Assembly (NCBI GenBank): GCA_021842465.1 | Contig: JAKBZN010000005.1 | Location: 26,566 to 90,565, forward strand | Origin: Pseudomonadota bacterium | GTDB taxonomy: Bacteria > Pseudomonadota > Gammaproteobacteria > Burkholderiales > Burkholderiaceae_F | Reading direction: 5' to 3' | DNA: 64,000 bases | Part shown: positions 12,347-23,000 of the stretch, in pieces | How positions within the stretch are numbered: position 1 is the first letter of the stretch | Layout of the letters: every line of letters starts with the position of its first letter | The notes under the pieces: generated by a model | The model's database searches: none | Told to the model about the DNA's origin: nothing | Seen by the model: only the letters and a program-made list of their open reading frames with translations | Translations under genes and position numbers: made by a program

Positions 12347-13659
12347 TCCCTTCCTGATCTTGCATTTCGCAGCGCCAGCGCCAGTCGCGCCGGCAGATCG
12401 GCAACCGGCACCTGGGTCTGTTGCCCGAACGGCAGCGCATCGGATGGCCCTTCGGCGGGCGCGCGCAGCGCCTTGACCGACGCCGCTCCCTGCGCCCACT
12501 CCTGTGCGCCGACGATCACGGCATATTCCGCCCCGCTCGCGTCGGCGCGTTTCATCTGGCCTTTCAGGCCGGCCTCGCCGGGGTGGAGGATCGCCCGCAA
12601 CCCGACATCGCGCAGCCGCTCGGCGAGCCGGACCGCGACAACGAACGTCGCCCCACCCTGATGCGCGACGTAGACGTCGCACGCCACCTGCGCGTCGTCC
12701 GGTTCCGGCATGAGCTCGAGCACGCGTTCGACGCCGATCGAGAATCCGCAGGCCGGCGTAGGCTTTCCGCCCAGCAGTTCGAACAGACCGTCATAGCGGC
12801 CGCCACCGCAGATCGTTCCCTGCGCGCCCAGCCGGTCGGTAACCCACTCGAACACCGTGAGATTGTAATAGTCCATCCCGCGCACGAGGCGCGGATTGAC
12901 CTCGAACGCCACGCCCTCCTCGCGCAACAGTTGCTGCACGCGCTCGAAATGTCCTAGCGATTCGGTGTCGAGGTAATCGAGCAGGCGCGGCGCGCCTTCC
13001 AGACAGTGCTGGGTGGCGGCGTGCTTCGAATCGAGCACGCGCAGCGGGTTGGTCTCCACCCGGCGCTGGGCGTCGGGATCGAGTTCGTCCCGGTGTGCGA
13101 GCAGATAGGCGATCAGATCCTGGCGGTGCCGCAGGCGCTCCGGCGTCTGGCCCAGCGTGTTGATCTGCAGACGCACCGGGCCGATCCCCAGCGCCGCCCA
13201 CAGCCGACGCAGCAACAGCATCTGCTCGACCTCGATCTCCGGTCCGGAAAACCCGAGGGCTTCGGCCCCCGCCTGGAAAAATTCCCGGTAGCGCCCGCGC
13301 TGCGGCCGTTCGTGGCGGTACATCGGGCCGTAGTACCAGAGGCGCGCCGGGCCTTCATAGAGCAGGCTGTGTTCGATCGCGGCGCGGACCACGCCGGCGG
13401 TGTTTTCCGGGCGCAGCGTCAAGGACTCGCCGTTCAGCGAATCGACGAAGGTATACATCTCCTTCTCGACGATGTCGGTGACCTCGCCCAGGCCGCGGCG
13501 GAACACCGCCGTCGGCTCGACCACCGGAGTGCGGATCTGGCGATAGCCATAGCCCTGCAGGGCGGCGATGGCGGCGCGCTCGAACCCCTGCAGCTTCGCC
13601 GCTGCGGCGGGCAGCAGGTCGTTCATGCCGCGGACGGCATGGATTTTCGGGTGGGACAT
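12343..13659 (-). CDS. hisS: histidyl-tRNA synthetase
   Basis: Class II aminoacyl-tRNA synthetase that charges tRNA-His. Motif 1 region ([10 protein letters not shown], then [17 protein letters not shown]), motif 2 ([22 protein letters not shown]), the histidine-binding [15 protein letters not shown] and motif 3 ([15 protein letters not shown]) are all present, followed by the anticodon-binding domain. It has 438 residues with start ATG at 13659 (MSHPKIH); a TTG two codons upstream is less likely. It lies nine bases after ispG and overlaps yfgM by four. Confidence 0.97.
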   Translation of the reverse strand: MSHPKIHAVRGMNDLLPAAAAKLQGFERAAIAALQGYGYRQIRTPVVEPTAVFRRGLGEVTDIVEKEMYTFVDSLNGESLTLRPENTAGVVRAAIEHSLLYEGPARLWYYGPMYRHERPQRGRYREFFQAGAEALGFSGPEIEVEQMLLLRRLWAALGIGPVRLQINTLGQTPERLRHRQDLIAYLLAHRDELDPDAQRRVETNPLRVLDSKHAATQHCLEGAPRLLDYLDTESLGHFERVQQLLREEGVAFEVNPRLVRGMDYYNLTVFEWVTDRLGAQGTICGGGRYDGLFELLGGKPTPACGFSIGVERVLELMPEPDDAQVACDVYVAHQGGATFVVAVRLAERLRDVGLRAILHPGEAGLKGQMKRADASGAEYAVIVGAQEWAQGAASVKALRAPAEGPSDALPFGQQTQVPVADLPARLALALRNARSGRE

Positions 13660-13668
13660 GGACAATCG

Positions 13669-14940
13669 TTATGCGTAGTGCGTACGGATGTATTCGTCGA
13701 CCAATGCGTGGAATTGCTCCGCAATGTCGTCGCCCTTGAGCGTGGTGGCGTGCTTGCCGTCGATATATACCGGCGCGACCGGCGATTCGCCGGTACCGGG
13801 CAGGCTGATGCCGATGTCGGCGTGCCGGCTTTCCCCCGGACCGTTGACCACGCAGCCCATCACCGCGACGTTCATCCGTTCCACGCCCGGATATTGCACG
13901 CGCCACAACGGCATCTGCGCGCGCAGGTAATCCTGGATCTTCTCGGCCAGTTCCTGGAACACCGTACTTGTCGTACGGCCGCAGCCCGGACAGGCCGTGA
14001 CCATCGGCGCGAAGGCGCGCAAGCCCAACGACTGCAGGATCTCCTGGGCGACGATCACTTCGCGCGTGCGCGATTCCCCCGGTTGCGGCGTGAGCGACAC
14101 GCGGATGGTGTCGCCGATCCCCTCCAGCAGCAGCGGCGCCAGGGCGGCGGTCGATGCCACGATGCCCTTGCTGCCCAGCCCGGCCTCGGTCAGCCCGAGG
14201 TGCAAGGGGTAGTCGCAGCGGGACGCGAGCTCGCGATAGACCGCGATCAGTTCCTGGACCACGCTGACCTTCGCCGAAAGGCAGATGCGGTCCGCGGACA
14301 ATCCCAGCGCCACCGCGCGCTCCGCGCTTTCGACTGCCGAGCGCACCAGCGCCTCGCGCACGATGGTCCGGGTTTCGCGCGGCTGCTCTGCAGCCGCGTT
14401 CTCGTCCATCAGACGGGCGAGCAGATCCTGGTCGAGGCTGCCCCAATTGACGCCGATCCGCACCGGCTTGTCATAGCGGCAGGCCATTTCGATCAGGCTG
14501 GCGAAGTTGTCCTCGCGGCGGGCGCCGGTACCGACGTTGCCCGGATTGATCCGGTACTTGGACAGCGCCTGGCCGCATTCCGGCACCTGCGCGAGCAGGC
14601 GATGGCCGTTGAAATGGAAATCGCCGATGAGCGGCACGCTGCAGCCTGCCGCATCGAGCCGCTCGCGAATCGCCGGCACAGCCCGCGCGGCCTCGACGGT
14701 ATTCACCGTAACGCGCACCAGTTCGGACCCGGCATCGGCCAATTCGCGCACCTGGGCCACGGTGCCGGCGACGTCGGCGGTATCGGTGTTGGTCATCGAC
14801 TGCACGACGACCGGGGCGGAGCCGCCCACGATCACCCGGTGCGCGCCCCAGCGCACCTCGACGGTGCGCGTCGGACGGCGCGATGCCGGAACCTCGGGCG
14901 CGGGCGGGTTCTGCTCCGGAAGAATGGGAATCACGGACAC
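13669..14940 (-). CDS. ispG: 4-hydroxy-3-methylbut-2-enyl diphosphate synthase (flavodoxin)
   Basis: [4Fe-4S] enzyme that converts MEcPP to HMBPP in the MEP isoprenoid pathway. The N-terminal TIM barrel carries [20 protein letters not shown] and [10 protein letters not shown]. The C-terminal cluster domain has the Cys pair in [10 protein letters not shown] and a third Cys in [11 protein letters not shown]. The length of 423 matches the long betaproteobacterial form. The start is GTG at 14940, four bases after the rodZ stop, so it is coupled to rodZ. It is part of the ndk-to-purA minus-strand block. Confidence 0.97.
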   Translation of the reverse strand: MSVIPILPEQNPPAPEVPASRRPTRTVEVRWGAHRVIVGGSAPVVVQSMTNTDTADVAGTVAQVRELADAGSELVRVTVNTVEAARAVPAIRERLDAAGCSVPLIGDFHFNGHRLLAQVPECGQALSKYRINPGNVGTGARREDNFASLIEMACRYDKPVRIGVNWGSLDQDLLARLMDENAAAEQPRETRTIVREALVRSAVESAERAVALGLSADRICLSAKVSVVQELIAVYRELASRCDYPLHLGLTEAGLGSKGIVASTAALAPLLLEGIGDTIRVSLTPQPGESRTREVIVAQEILQSLGLRAFAPMVTACPGCGRTTSTVFQELAEKIQDYLRAQMPLWRVQYPGVERMNVAVMGCVVNGPGESRHADIGISLPGTGESPVAPVYIDGKHATTLKGDDIAEQFHALVDEYIRTHYA

Positions 14941-14944
14941 GAGT

Positions 14945-15991
14945 TCACTCCAAAGTCAAGCGGGCCACGTCGCTTTCGCCGGCATGGGCCCGCAAATCCA
15001 CCGCATGACCACGGAATTCCGCTGCCACCGCCGACGCCTTGCCGACGATGAGATGCAGCGGCGCGGTGCCGGTGACGGTCTGTACGCTGCCGCCGGGAAC
15101 GATCTGCGACAGCAAGGTCCGGCCGCTCGAATCGCTCACGTCGATCCACACGTTGGCGGTCGTTCGCAAGGTAAGCACGCCGGAATCCTGATTGGCAGCG
15201 GCAGACGCCATCGCCGCGCCCGCCGGGCCACCTGCGTCCGCGTTCGACGAGGAGGGAACCGGTGCGGATCGGGATGCCGGTGCCGGCGCGGAAGTCGGGG
15301 GAGCCGCCGGGCGATCGGCCCCGGCGGGCATCGAATCGGCCGCGGTCGATGCGGCGGACGGGGCCGGGGCCGGGGCCGGGGGCGTGGCCGCGGCCGTTGC
15401 CGCCGCGGCGGGGACTGCCGATGACGGCCGCAACACCGACGCCGGCGGAATCTTTGCTGCGGGTCGGACGTGGCTGCCGACATGGCCGCGGCCCGGCAGG
15501 TGGGTCACGACGGCAACCACGGCAAACAGCACGACCAGCGCCACGATCGCGGCGGCAAACCACTTCGTCCCGGCACCGCGCCCCCTCCGGGTCGAGGAAG
15601 AAACCACGACGCGCGTCGTCCGCACGCGCTCGGGGGGCGCCGCAGCCTGTGCGGCCTGGACCTTGCGGTCGAAATCGGCAAGCAGCGACGCGACGTCGAT
15701 CCGAAGTTCCCGGCCGCAACCGCGCAGGTAGCCGCGGATGTAGATCGGCTCGGGCAATGCCGCGAGATCCTCTCGTTCCAGGGCGTCGAGCTGCCTGGGG
15801 TGAAGATGCAGGCGCGCCGCCAGCTCGGACGCCGCCATGCCGGCGTCCTCCCGGGCGCGGCGCAGCGCCGCGCCGAAGCCGACCGGGACGTGCCCCCCAT
15901 CGGGCGCAAGCGCCCCCGCGGAGATCGCGTTCTCGGCTTGCGCCGACGTCAACGCATCGGCGCCATCGCGGATTTCCGCGTCGTCACTCAT
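14945..15991 (-). CDS. rodZ: cell shape protein RodZ
   Basis: Bitopic membrane protein that links MreB to the elongation machinery. The cytoplasmic HTH_25 domain spans about residues 38-105 ([20 protein letters not shown], then [17 protein letters not shown]). A membrane helix (about 144-163, [19 protein letters not shown]) follows, then a Pro/Ala/Ser-rich periplasmic linker and a C-terminal DUF4115 beta domain ([33 protein letters not shown]). The start at 15991 overlaps pilW by eight bases. The linker is low complexity, and the GC bias gives long false open frames on the other strand. Confidence 0.93.
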   Translation of the reverse strand: MSDDAEIRDGADALTSAQAENAISAGALAPDGGHVPVGFGAALRRAREDAGMAASELAARLHLHPRQLDALEREDLAALPEPIYIRGYLRGCGRELRIDVASLLADFDRKVQAAQAAAPPERVRTTRVVVSSSTRRGRGAGTKWFAAAIVALVVLFAVVAVVTHLPGRGHVGSHVRPAAKIPPASVLRPSSAVPAAAATAAATPPAPAPAPSAASTAADSMPAGADRPAAPPTSAPAPASRSAPVPSSSNADAGGPAGAAMASAAANQDSGVLTLRTTANVWIDVSDSSGRTLLSQIVPGGSVQTVTGTAPLHLIVGKASAVAAEFRGHAVDLRAHAGESDVARLTLE

Positions 15992-16820
15992 CGAAACGCC
16001 CGTGGTGCAACGCATCCGCCTGCGGCGAGTTGGGGAACTTGCCCAGCAACTCGTCCTCGTCGTGATGCTCGGTCGTCGGATCATGCTGGGCCCGGGCGAG
16101 GCGCGCGCCGAGCCACAGTGTTTCGGGATTGGGCGGTACGGAGCGGACCAGCAGGTCATAGTAGAACTGGGCTCGCCCCAGCCGCCCTGCCTTCAGGTAC
16201 ATCTGCGAAAGCTGGAACTTGGCGATCGGGTCGGTCGCGTCATACCGCAACGCGCGCAGGAAATACTGCTCGGCGCGGGCGTTGTCGTGAATCTGCAGCA
16301 GGCAGATGCCGGCGTCCTGCAGCGCACGCGCGGGGGTCTGATACAAGGGGTTGGCGGCCGCCTTGTCGAACCATGCGACCGAATCCTTGGCGCGCCCGGT
16401 CCGGCACAGGAACCAGCCGTAGTTGTTCTGCAGATCGGGACTCTTCGGATCGAGCGCCAACGCACGCTGGAACTCCTCGTCCGCAGTATCGATCTGGCCG
16501 AGATTCATGAGGATCAGGCCGTAGAGGCCGTGCGCAGCGGCGAGATCCGGGTCGACCGCGATCGACCGGCGCACGTCCTGGAGGGCGACCGGAATCTGGC
16601 CATCACGGTAGTAGCCGGTGGCCAGTTGCAGGCGCGCCAAGGCACGCTGCCGGGCATTGCCCTCGGTCGCCCCCGGGACCGGCGCCTTGTTGATCTGCAC
16701 GCCGTCGGCGGTGGTGGTCACCGTCTCGCAGCCGCCGAGTGCCAGCGCCGCCCCCAACGCAACCGCGCAGGCCATGGCGGTGCGACTGCGCAGGCTTTCC
16801 CGGATCCGTCCCATCTTCAT
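15984..16820 (-). CDS. pilW: type IV pilus biogenesis/stability lipoprotein PilW (PilF)
   Basis: Outer membrane TPR lipoprotein needed for assembly or stability of the PilQ secretin. The lipobox ALGGC ends at Cys31. TPR units are visible: [40 protein letters not shown] and [23 protein letters not shown] at 16820 has a GGAGGG ribosome site and overlaps the rlmN stop (ATGA). The 278 residues fit the family. No other pilus gene is in the window, but this position between rlmN and rodZ is conserved. Confidence 0.93.
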   Translation of the reverse strand: MKMGRIRESLRSRTAMACAVALGAALALGGCETVTTTADGVQINKAPVPGATEGNARQRALARLQLATGYYRDGQIPVALQDVRRSIAVDPDLAAAHGLYGLILMNLGQIDTADEEFQRALALDPKSPDLQNNYGWFLCRTGRAKDSVAWFDKAAANPLYQTPARALQDAGICLLQIHDNARAEQYFLRALRYDATDPIAKFQLSQMYLKAGRLGRAQFYYDLLVRSVPPNPETLWLGARLARAQHDPTTEHHDEDELLGKFPNSPQADALHHGRFDE

Positions 16821-17941
16821 GCCGTGCCCTCCATCAAGACCGGCGTGCGGACCCGTGCCACGAGCCGGGTGCGATCCCGCACCTGCCCGGCCAACTGTCC
16901 GCAGGCGGCATCGATATCGTCGCCGCGCGTACGCCGCACCGTCGTCACGATCCCCCCCTCCTGCAGGACTTCGGCGAACGCCCGCACCCGCTGCGGATCG
17001 GGACGCTCGAACGCGGAGCCTGCCGCCGGATTGAAGGGAATGAGATTGAATTTGCACGGCAGGCCGTCGACCCGCCGCAGCAGTTCGCGCGCCTGGGCTT
17101 CCGCGTCATTGACGCCCGCGAGCAGGATGTACTCGAAGGTGATGAAGTCGCGCGGCGCATGCGCAAGGTACCGCTGGCACGCCGCCAGGAGTTCGGCGAT
17201 CGGGTACTTCCGGTTCAGCGGGACGAGTTCGTTCCGCAGCGCATCGTCGGGAGCGTGCAGCGAAACCGCCAGCGCGACGGGACAATCCTGCGCCAGGCGA
17301 TCGATCATCGGCACCATGCCCGACGTCGACAGTGTGACGCGCCGCCGCGACAGGCCGTAGGCGTCATCGTCGAGCATCAGGCGCAGCGCCGGAAGGACCG
17401 CATCGTAGTTCTGCAGCGGCTCGCCCATGCCCATCAGGACGACGTTGCTGATGACCCGGTCGCCGTCGGCCGGCGTATCGGGATCCGACGCCCCGGCCGG
17501 CCGCACCATCCGTTCCGCCATCCACAACTGTCCGATGATCTCCGCCGTGGTCAGGTTGCGCGAAAATCCCTGGGCCCCGGTCGCACAAAAGCGGCATCCC
17601 ACCGCGCAGCCGGCCTGGGTCGAAATGCAGAGCGTGGCGCGATCGGCCTCGGGGATGAAGACGGTCTCCACCGCCTCACCGCCGCCCACGTCGAGCAGCC
17701 ATTTGCGCGTGCCGTCGCCGGACGTACCGTCGCGCAGAATCGGAGCGGATGCGATCTGCGCCCGCGTCGCAAGCGTCTCTCGCAGACTACGCGCAACGTC
17801 GGTCATCGCGGCAAAGTCGGCGACACCGCGCTTATGGATCCAGCGCAGCAACTGGCGCGCGCGGAACGGTTTCTCCCCCAGGGACTGCACCCACGCAGTC
17901 AATCCGTCGCGATCGAAATCGAGGAGGTTGGCTGCGTCCAT
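16817..17941 (-). CDS. rlmN: dual-specificity RNA (adenine-C2) methyltransferase RlmN
   Basis: Radical SAM enzyme that makes 2-methyladenosine at A2503 of 23S rRNA and at A37 of some tRNAs. The CxxxCxxC cluster motif is at Cys112, Cys116 and Cys119 (GCAVGCRFC). The C-terminal catalytic Cys lies in [17 protein letters not shown], as in E. coli. [13 protein letters not shown] and VSLHAPDD are further family blocks. The protein is 374 residues. It starts at 17941, 61 bases after ndk, and is in the conserved ndk-rlmN-pilW order. Confidence 0.97.
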   Translation of the reverse strand: MDAANLLDFDRDGLTAWVQSLGEKPFRARQLLRWIHKRGVADFAAMTDVARSLRETLATRAQIASAPILRDGTSGDGTRKWLLDVGGGEAVETVFIPEADRATLCISTQAGCAVGCRFCATGAQGFSRNLTTAEIIGQLWMAERMVRPAGASDPDTPADGDRVISNVVLMGMGEPLQNYDAVLPALRLMLDDDAYGLSRRRVTLSTSGMVPMIDRLAQDCPVALAVSLHAPDDALRNELVPLNRKYPIAELLAACQRYLAHAPRDFITFEYILLAGVNDAEAQARELLRRVDGLPCKFNLIPFNPAAGSAFERPDPQRVRAFAEVLQEGGIVTTVRRTRGDDIDAACGQLAGQVRDRTRLVARVRTPVLMEGTA

Positions 17942-18002
17942 GGGTCTCTCGATCGGGGGCCGGAATCCCTGCCGGCAATGGTTCGCCGACAGGGAAACGT
18001 GA

Positions 18003-18428
18003 TCAGCGTACGTGGATGTCCAGCGTGGGGAAGAAGAACGCCACTTCCACCGCCGCGGTTTCCGCGCTGTCGGAACCATGCACCGCGTTGGCGTCGATGC
18101 TGTCGGCGAAGTCGGCGCGGATCGTTCCCGGGGCCGCCTTCTTCGGATCGGTCGCACCCATCAGTTCGCGATTGCACGCGATCGCGTTCTCGCCACGCAG
18201 CGCCTGCACGAACACCGGCCCCGACGTCATGAAGTCGACGAGATCGCCGAAAAACGGACGCTCGCGGTGCACCGCATAGAAGGCCTCCGCCTGACGGCGG
18301 GAGAGATGCATCATGCGCGCGGCAACGATCTCCAGGCCGGCACCCTCGAAGCGCGAGAGAATCTGGCCGATCGCGTTCTTGCGGACCGCGTCGGGTTTGA
18401 GAATGGAAAGGGTGGTTTCGATGGCCAT
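18003..18428 (-). CDS. ndk: nucleoside diphosphate kinase
   Basis: Phosphotransfer enzyme that balances NTP and dNTP pools. The active-site His is His117 in NAVHGSD, the same number as in E. coli. The start [21 protein letters not shown] and [16 protein letters not shown] are family hallmarks. The 141 residues match the norm. It begins the ndk-rlmN-pilW-rodZ block; a 57-bp gap separates it from rlmD upstream, so it may have its own promoter. Confidence 0.97.
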   Translation of the reverse strand: MAIETTLSILKPDAVRKNAIGQILSRFEGAGLEIVAARMMHLSRRQAEAFYAVHRERPFFGDLVDFMTSGPVFVQALRGENAIACNRELMGATDPKKAAPGTIRADFADSIDANAVHGSDSAETAAVEVAFFFPTLDIHVR

Positions 18429-18485
18429 CGCAGAAATCGTATGAAAAAAGAAACAGTTGGCGAACTTATTGAACCTGGGATGATA

Positions 18486-19871
18486 TCACGCGGGGGGTTC
18501 CAGTACGGCGATGGATTCGACGTGGGAGGTATGCGGGAACATGTTCACCACCCCCGCCGCGCGCACCGTCCATTTCGCCTCATGGACCAGCCAGGCGCAA
18601 TCGCGTGCGAGCGTGGCGGGGTTGCACGAGACGTACACCACCCGCCGCGGCGGCGCGGGGTCCAAGCCGAACGACTGCACCACCGCCAGGGCCCCTTCGC
18701 GCGGCGGGTCCACCAGGACGCGATCGATCTGGCCGCCGAGGCCGGCGCGCAGGCCATCCCAATCGGCCGCCGTCCACTCGAACAGGTTGCGCGCCGCGAA
18801 GTCCACCCGGCCGGCGAATCCCGCCGCAACAGCAGCGGCCTCCGCCCGGCGCAGCAGCGCGGCGCTGCCTTCCAGGCCGTGCACGCGCCCCGCCCGCGTC
18901 GCCAGCGGCAAGGTGAAATTGCCCAGGCCGCAGAAGAAATCCGCAATCACGTCCTGCGGGCCGGGATCGAGCAGCGCAAGCGCGCGCCGGACCAGAACCT
19001 CGTTGATCGCGTGGTTGACCTGGGTGAAATCGGTTGGCCGGAATGGAATCTCGACGCCGAACTCGGGGAGCCGCAAGGGCAGCGCGCCGTCGCCATGCTC
19101 CGGCGGATCCATCGGCTCGGCGGTATCGGGCCCCCCCGGCTGAAGCCAGAAACAGACGCCGTGGGCGCGCCCGAAGGCGCGCAGTCGGTCGCGGTCGACA
19201 TCGGACAGCGCCGCGAGGATCCGCAGCACCAGCACGGTGGTCGGGGGCTCCGAACCGGCCTGGGCGATCGCCACCTCGATCTGCGGCAAGCGGTCCCGTA
19301 CCGACAGCCCGCTCACCAGGTCGCGCAGCGGGTCGATGAGGCGGGCCACGGGTTCGCCCAGCACCGGACATGTATGCATGTCGGCGACGTAGCTGCTGTT
19401 GCGCTCACGAAATCCGACCAGCACGCCGCCCTTGCGCGCCACGAATCGGACCGACAGCCGGGCGCGATGGCGGTAATTCCAGACCGGCCCGACCACCGGC
19501 CGGAGCACTGTCTCGGGACGCAGCCGGCCGATGTGCCACAGCGTTTCTTCGAGCACCCGCTGCTTGATCGAGACCTGCGCACGCGCGTCGAGGTGCTGCA
19601 TCGAACAGCCGCCGCACTTCCCGGGATCGAGGCCGAAGTGCGGGCAGCGCGGCGTCACCCGCAACGGGCTGGCCGCAAGCACGGCGGTCACACGCCCGGT
19701 GTCGAACCGCGCCTTGGCGCGCAAACGCGCCCACTGCACCCGCTCGCCGGGCAAGGCGCCTTCGATGAACGCCACCTTGCCGTCATCGAGGCGGGCGACC
19801 CCGCGGCCTTCCAGGTCGAGCGAATCGATGCGGGCGACCTCGCGCTCCGCCTCCTGCAAATCAGGCTTCAT
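18486..19871 (-). CDS. rlmD: 23S rRNA (uracil-1939-C5)-methyltransferase RlmD
   Basis: SAM-dependent methyltransferase of the TrmA/RumA family. An N-terminal TRAM domain (about residues 10-70) is followed by the iron-sulfur Cys set: Cys76, Cys86 and Cys89 (RCPHFGLDPGKCGGC) with a fourth Cys in MHTCPVLGEP. The SAM-binding DFFCGLGNFTLPLA and the catalytic VSCNPATLARD with its nucleophilic Cys are present. The protein has 461 residues. ATG at 19871 overlaps the stop of the upstream exonuclease gene by four bases (ATGA). Confidence 0.96.
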   Translation of the reverse strand: MKPDLQEAEREVARIDSLDLEGRGVARLDDGKVAFIEGALPGERVQWARLRAKARFDTGRVTAVLAASPLRVTPRCPHFGLDPGKCGGCSMQHLDARAQVSIKQRVLEETLWHIGRLRPETVLRPVVGPVWNYRHRARLSVRFVARKGGVLVGFRERNSSYVADMHTCPVLGEPVARLIDPLRDLVSGLSVRDRLPQIEVAIAQAGSEPPTTVLVLRILAALSDVDRDRLRAFGRAHGVCFWLQPGGPDTAEPMDPPEHGDGALPLRLPEFGVEIPFRPTDFTQVNHAINEVLVRRALALLDPGPQDVIADFFCGLGNFTLPLATRAGRVHGLEGSAALLRRAEAAAVAAGFAGRVDFAARNLFEWTAADWDGLRAGLGGQIDRVLVDPPREGALAVVQSFGLDPAPPRRVVYVSCNPATLARDCAWLVHEAKWTVRAAGVVNMFPHTSHVESIAVLEPPA

Positions 19872-20653
19872 TGGTCTGCTGCATTCCAGGCTGCAAGGTA
19901 TTCGCGCCAGTGCGGCGCGCCGATCCCCTGCAGGCTCGCCCGCACCGTCTCGATCTCGCGCGCATAGGCATCATCGGCAAGCGCGCCGCGCATTCGCTGG
20001 AACCGACAGTGGAGCAGGTACGTATTGACGACGTCGGTTTCGCAATACGCGCGAATGGCGTCGATCCCGCCCTCGAGGAACGCCCCCCAGACCTTGTCGC
20101 CCGACATGCCAAGCTTGCCGGCAAACCCGCAGAGCCGGGAGAGGTCGTCGAGCGGCGCGTTGGCCCGCGCCTGGTACATCGCCAGCACGTCCATCAGGTC
20201 ACAGTGCCGGGTGTGGTACCGGTTGACGTAGTTGTTGTATCGGAAATCGCGATCGTCGTCGCCGCTTTCCCAATAGCGCGCCGCGGTGACGCCATGCACC
20301 ATCGCTCGATAGTGCAGCACCGGCAGATCGAAGCCGCCGCCATTCCAGCTCACCAGTTGCGGCGTATAGCGGTCGATGAGCCGGAAAAAGTCGTGCACCA
20401 ACTTCGCCTCGTCGTCCTCCGGCGCGCCCAGGCAGCGCACGCGGAAGCCCGAATCGTCGCGAAACGCGCAGCCGATCGCGACGATTCGGTGCAGATGCAG
20501 CGGCAGAAAATCGCTACCGGTGCGCTCGCGGCGTTCGGCGAAGGCCGCCGCCGCGGTTTCGGCGTCGGACAGCGGCGCCCACTCCGGCCGCAGCCGACGC
20601 AGCCCGGCAACATCGGGGACGGTTTCGAGATCGAAAACCAGAACCGGGGTCAC
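19868..20653 (-). CDS. predicted 3'-5' exonuclease, PolB-like (DnaQ/DEDD fold)
   Basis: Probable DEDD-type nuclease of COG3298. The N-terminal VLVFDLETVP carries the Asp/Glu pair of the first exonuclease motif, SWNGGGFDLPVLHYR matches motif II, and IRAYCETDVVNTYLL matches motif III. At 261 residues it contains little beyond the exonuclease domain. The start is GTG at 20653, overlapping the stop of the NlpD-like gene (GTGA), and its own stop overlaps the rlmD start. It therefore sits as a coupled gene between nlpD and rlmD, in the place where rpoS is found in many relatives. The substrate is unknown. Confidence 0.85.
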   Translation of the reverse strand: MTPVLVFDLETVPDVAGLRRLRPEWAPLSDAETAAAAFAERRERTGSDFLPLHLHRIVAIGCAFRDDSGFRVRCLGAPEDDEAKLVHDFFRLIDRYTPQLVSWNGGGFDLPVLHYRAMVHGVTAARYWESGDDDRDFRYNNYVNRYHTRHCDLMDVLAMYQARANAPLDDLSRLCGFAGKLGMSGDKVWGAFLEGGIDAIRAYCETDVVNTYLLHCRFQRMRGALADDAYAREIETVRASLQGIGAPHWREYLAAWNAADQ

Positions 20654-21444
20654 GGTGCGGCGTTCATGGCCCCGAGGAAGGGCATCGGATCGAGCGGTAT
20701 GCCGGCACGCCGCACCTCGAAATGCAGGGTCGACGGCGCACCACCGCCACCCACGATCGCGATCGGATCGCCCTGCCGGACCGCCTGGCCCTCCCGCACG
20801 AGGTTGGAGCGGTTGTGGGCATACACCGAGACGAGTCCGTTGGGATGGCGCACGATGACCAGGCGGCCATACCCTTGCATCGACCCGGCATAGAGCACCG
20901 TACCCGCCGCGACCGCGACCACGTTTTCGCCGCCGGCCACGGCGATATCGATGCCTTTGGAGGTCTTGCCGTCGAACTTTCCGACGACGTCGCCGTGTAC
21001 CGGCCAAATCCACGACCCCGCTGCCGGCAGGGCCCCAGGCGCATTCTCCGACGGCACCGGCGAAACGGCCGCCGGAGTCACCGGGGCCGCCATCGCCATG
21101 CCGGGCGCGGCGGACGCCGGCGCCGCGGACGGCGCTCCCGGCGTGCCCGGGCCCCCTGGCGCCGCCGCCCCCTGCAAGGGCTGCGCCTGGACCGCACCCG
21201 GCACGGCAAGGGGTTGCGCTTCCGGTTGCGCCTCGGGCTGGGCCGCCGGTGCCGCCGGTGCCGCTGCGGCGGCGCCCGGCGCCACCACGGTCTCGGCCGG
21301 CGCCGGACCCGCGTTCGCGGGCACCGAACGATCGATGATCGGCGGCGGCTGGTTGAGCGACACTTCGCTGCAGCCGCTCAGCAAGGCCATCGAGACCGCC
21401 GCGCACACCATGCCATACGCCATCATTCTGCTGGACGGGTTCAT
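20650..21444 (-). CDS. nlpD: NlpD-like lipoprotein with degenerate LytM (M23) domain
   Basis: Likely activator of a cell-wall amidase during daughter-cell separation. A lipobox LSGC ends at Cys25. A long Pro/Ala/Gln-rich linker fills residues 40-145 with AQPEAQPEAQP-type repeats. The LytM domain spans about 146-264. The first zinc motif is altered: SKGIDIA (164-170) has Ser where active M23 enzymes have His, exactly as in E. coli NlpD. YAHN and LHFEVRR are conserved. I see no LysM domain, which NlpD normally has. ATG at 21444 has an AGGAGC ribosome site. Context surE-pcm-nlpD supports the name. Confidence 0.87.
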   Translation of the reverse strand: MNPSSRMMAYGMVCAAVSMALLSGCSEVSLNQPPPIIDRSVPANAGPAPAETVVAPGAAAAAPAAPAAQPEAQPEAQPLAVPGAVQAQPLQGAAAPGGPGTPGAPSAAPASAAPGMAMAAPVTPAAVSPVPSENAPGALPAAGSWIWPVHGDVVGKFDGKTSKGIDIAVAGGENVVAVAAGTVLYAGSMQGYGRLVIVRHPNGLVSVYAHNRSNLVREGQAVRQGDPIAIVGGGGAPSTLHFEVRRAGIPLDPMPFLGAMNAAP

Positions 21445-21475
21445 ATCCGCTCCTGTCAGGCTCTCCACTCCACCA

Positions 21476-22204
21476 TCATCCGACGACGCCACCCAGGAGC
21501 GGAACGAAACGCACCTCCTCGATGGCCTCCTGGACGACCCACTTTCCCCGCGCATCCCGCGCCACGACCGCCAGCGCCTGCTTCTCGGCACCCACCGGAG
21601 CGACCACCACACCACGGGGGGCGAGTTGCTCCCCCCATGCGACGGGAATCTCCTCTCCGGCCGCCGCGGCGATGATCGCATCGAACGGCGCCTCGGCCGG
21701 CAGGCCCACCGCACCGTCGCCGAACACCAGGCGCAGGTTGGCCAGGCGCAAGGGCCGGAGGTTGTCGCGCGCCCGTTCGTGCAGGGCGCGCACGCGCTCG
21801 ATCGAATATACCGAACCGAACAACTGTGCGAAGACCGCCGCGGCATACCCGCAGCCGGTGCCGATTTCCAGCACGCGCGCCGAACGCGGGTCGGCGATCG
21901 CACGCAACGCCAGTTCCGCGCTGCGCGCAACCATATAGGGCTGCGAGATCGTCTGTCCATGGCCGATCGGCAGCGAGCAGTCGTCGTATGCGCGGCTGGC
22001 GAGCGCCCCATCGACGAAGGTATGGCGGGGGACGACCGCCAGCGCCGACAGCACGCGGGGATTGCACACCCCCTGGGCCCGGACGCGCTCGACCATGCGG
22101 CGGCGCACCCGCTCCGAGTTGAGGCCCAGGTTGCCGGCGGACGCGGTTCCGGCCGCCGGACCGGCCTTCGAATCGACTACGGGCCTGCCGTGGCGATGCT
22201 TCAC
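21476..22204 (-). CDS. pcm: protein-L-isoaspartate O-methyltransferase
   Basis: Repairs isoaspartyl residues in aged proteins using SAM. The SAM-binding motif [18 protein letters not shown], the upstream [16 protein letters not shown] and the late [16 protein letters not shown] block are typical. At 242 residues it carries about 30 extra N-terminal residues compared with E. coli (208). The start is GTG at 22204, overlapping the surE stop (GTGA). The N-terminal extension is basic and shows no signal peptide, so cytoplasmic action is expected. Confidence 0.95.
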   Translation of the reverse strand: MKHRHGRPVVDSKAGPAAGTASAGNLGLNSERVRRRMVERVRAQGVCNPRVLSALAVVPRHTFVDGALASRAYDDCSLPIGHGQTISQPYMVARSAELALRAIADPRSARVLEIGTGCGYAAAVFAQLFGSVYSIERVRALHERARDNLRPLRLANLRLVFGDGAVGLPAEAPFDAIIAAAAGEEIPVAWGEQLAPRGVVVAPVGAEKQALAVVARDARGKWVVQEAIEEVRFVPLLGGVVG

Positions 22205-22944
22205 GGGGCGAGCCACCGTGCAACGGCATCCATTTGTTGCACGTGCGTCAGATCGATCTGCAGCGGCGTCACGGACACGCAACCCTCCGCGATCGCATGG
22301 AAATCGGTGCCGGGGCCGGCGTCGCGGGCCTCGCCCGCCGCGCCGACCCAGTAAATCGTCTCGCCCCGGGGGCTCGTCTGCCGGATCACCGGTTCGGCCT
22401 TGTGGCGCTTGCCCAGCCGGGTGCACCGGACCGGCCCCATCGCCTCCGCCGCGACGTTGGGAATATTGACGTTGAGCAGAAACGGCCCTTCCAGCGGACG
22501 TTCGAGAAATCGCGCGACGACCCCGGCGGCCACCTGACCGGCGGCCTCCCAGTTCGTGCGCCCCTTCTCCGCGCGGGAAAAGGCGATGGACGGAATCCCG
22601 AACAGGTATCCCTCCATCGCCGCCGCCACGGTGCCGGAGTAGACGGTGTCGTCGCCCATGTTCTGGCCGTCGTTGATGCCCGACAGCACCAGGTCCGGAA
22701 CCCGATCGAGCAGGCCCGTCAGCGCGATGTGGACGCAGTCGGTGGGCGTGCCGTTGACGAACCGGAACCCGTTCTCGGCGCTGCGCACGCTGAGCGGCCG
22801 GCTCAGGGTGAGGGAGTTGCTCGCCCCGCTGCAGTTCTGTTCGGGAGCGACCACGGTGATGTCGCCGAAGCGGCGGACGGCATCGACCAGCGCCGCGAGG
22901 CCGGGCGCAAGGTATCCGTCATCGTTGGAGATCAAAATGTGCAT
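22201..22944 (-). CDS. surE: 5'/3'-nucleotidase SurE
   Basis: Metal-dependent survival protein phosphatase that acts on nucleoside monophosphates. The N-terminal metal site [17 protein letters not shown], the SNSLTL segment, [12 protein letters not shown] and [20 protein letters not shown] are all family blocks. The 247 residues match the norm. It is the first gene of the surE-pcm-nlpD-exonuclease-rlmD chain and diverges from cutA across 56 bases, which must hold both promoters. Confidence 0.97.
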   Translation of the reverse strand: MHILISNDDGYLAPGLAALVDAVRRFGDITVVAPEQNCSGASNSLTLSRPLSVRSAENGFRFVNGTPTDCVHIALTGLLDRVPDLVLSGINDGQNMGDDTVYSGTVAAAMEGYLFGIPSIAFSRAEKGRTNWEAAGQVAAGVVARFLERPLEGPFLLNVNIPNVAAEAMGPVRCTRLGKRHKAEPVIRQTSPRGETIYWVGAAGEARDAGPGTDFHAIAEGCVSVTPLQIDLTHVQQMDAVARWLAP

Positions 22945-23000
22945 GGGCGGAATCTTACCGGCTGCGCCCCCCACTACGGCAAACCCGGAGCAAAAACGAC

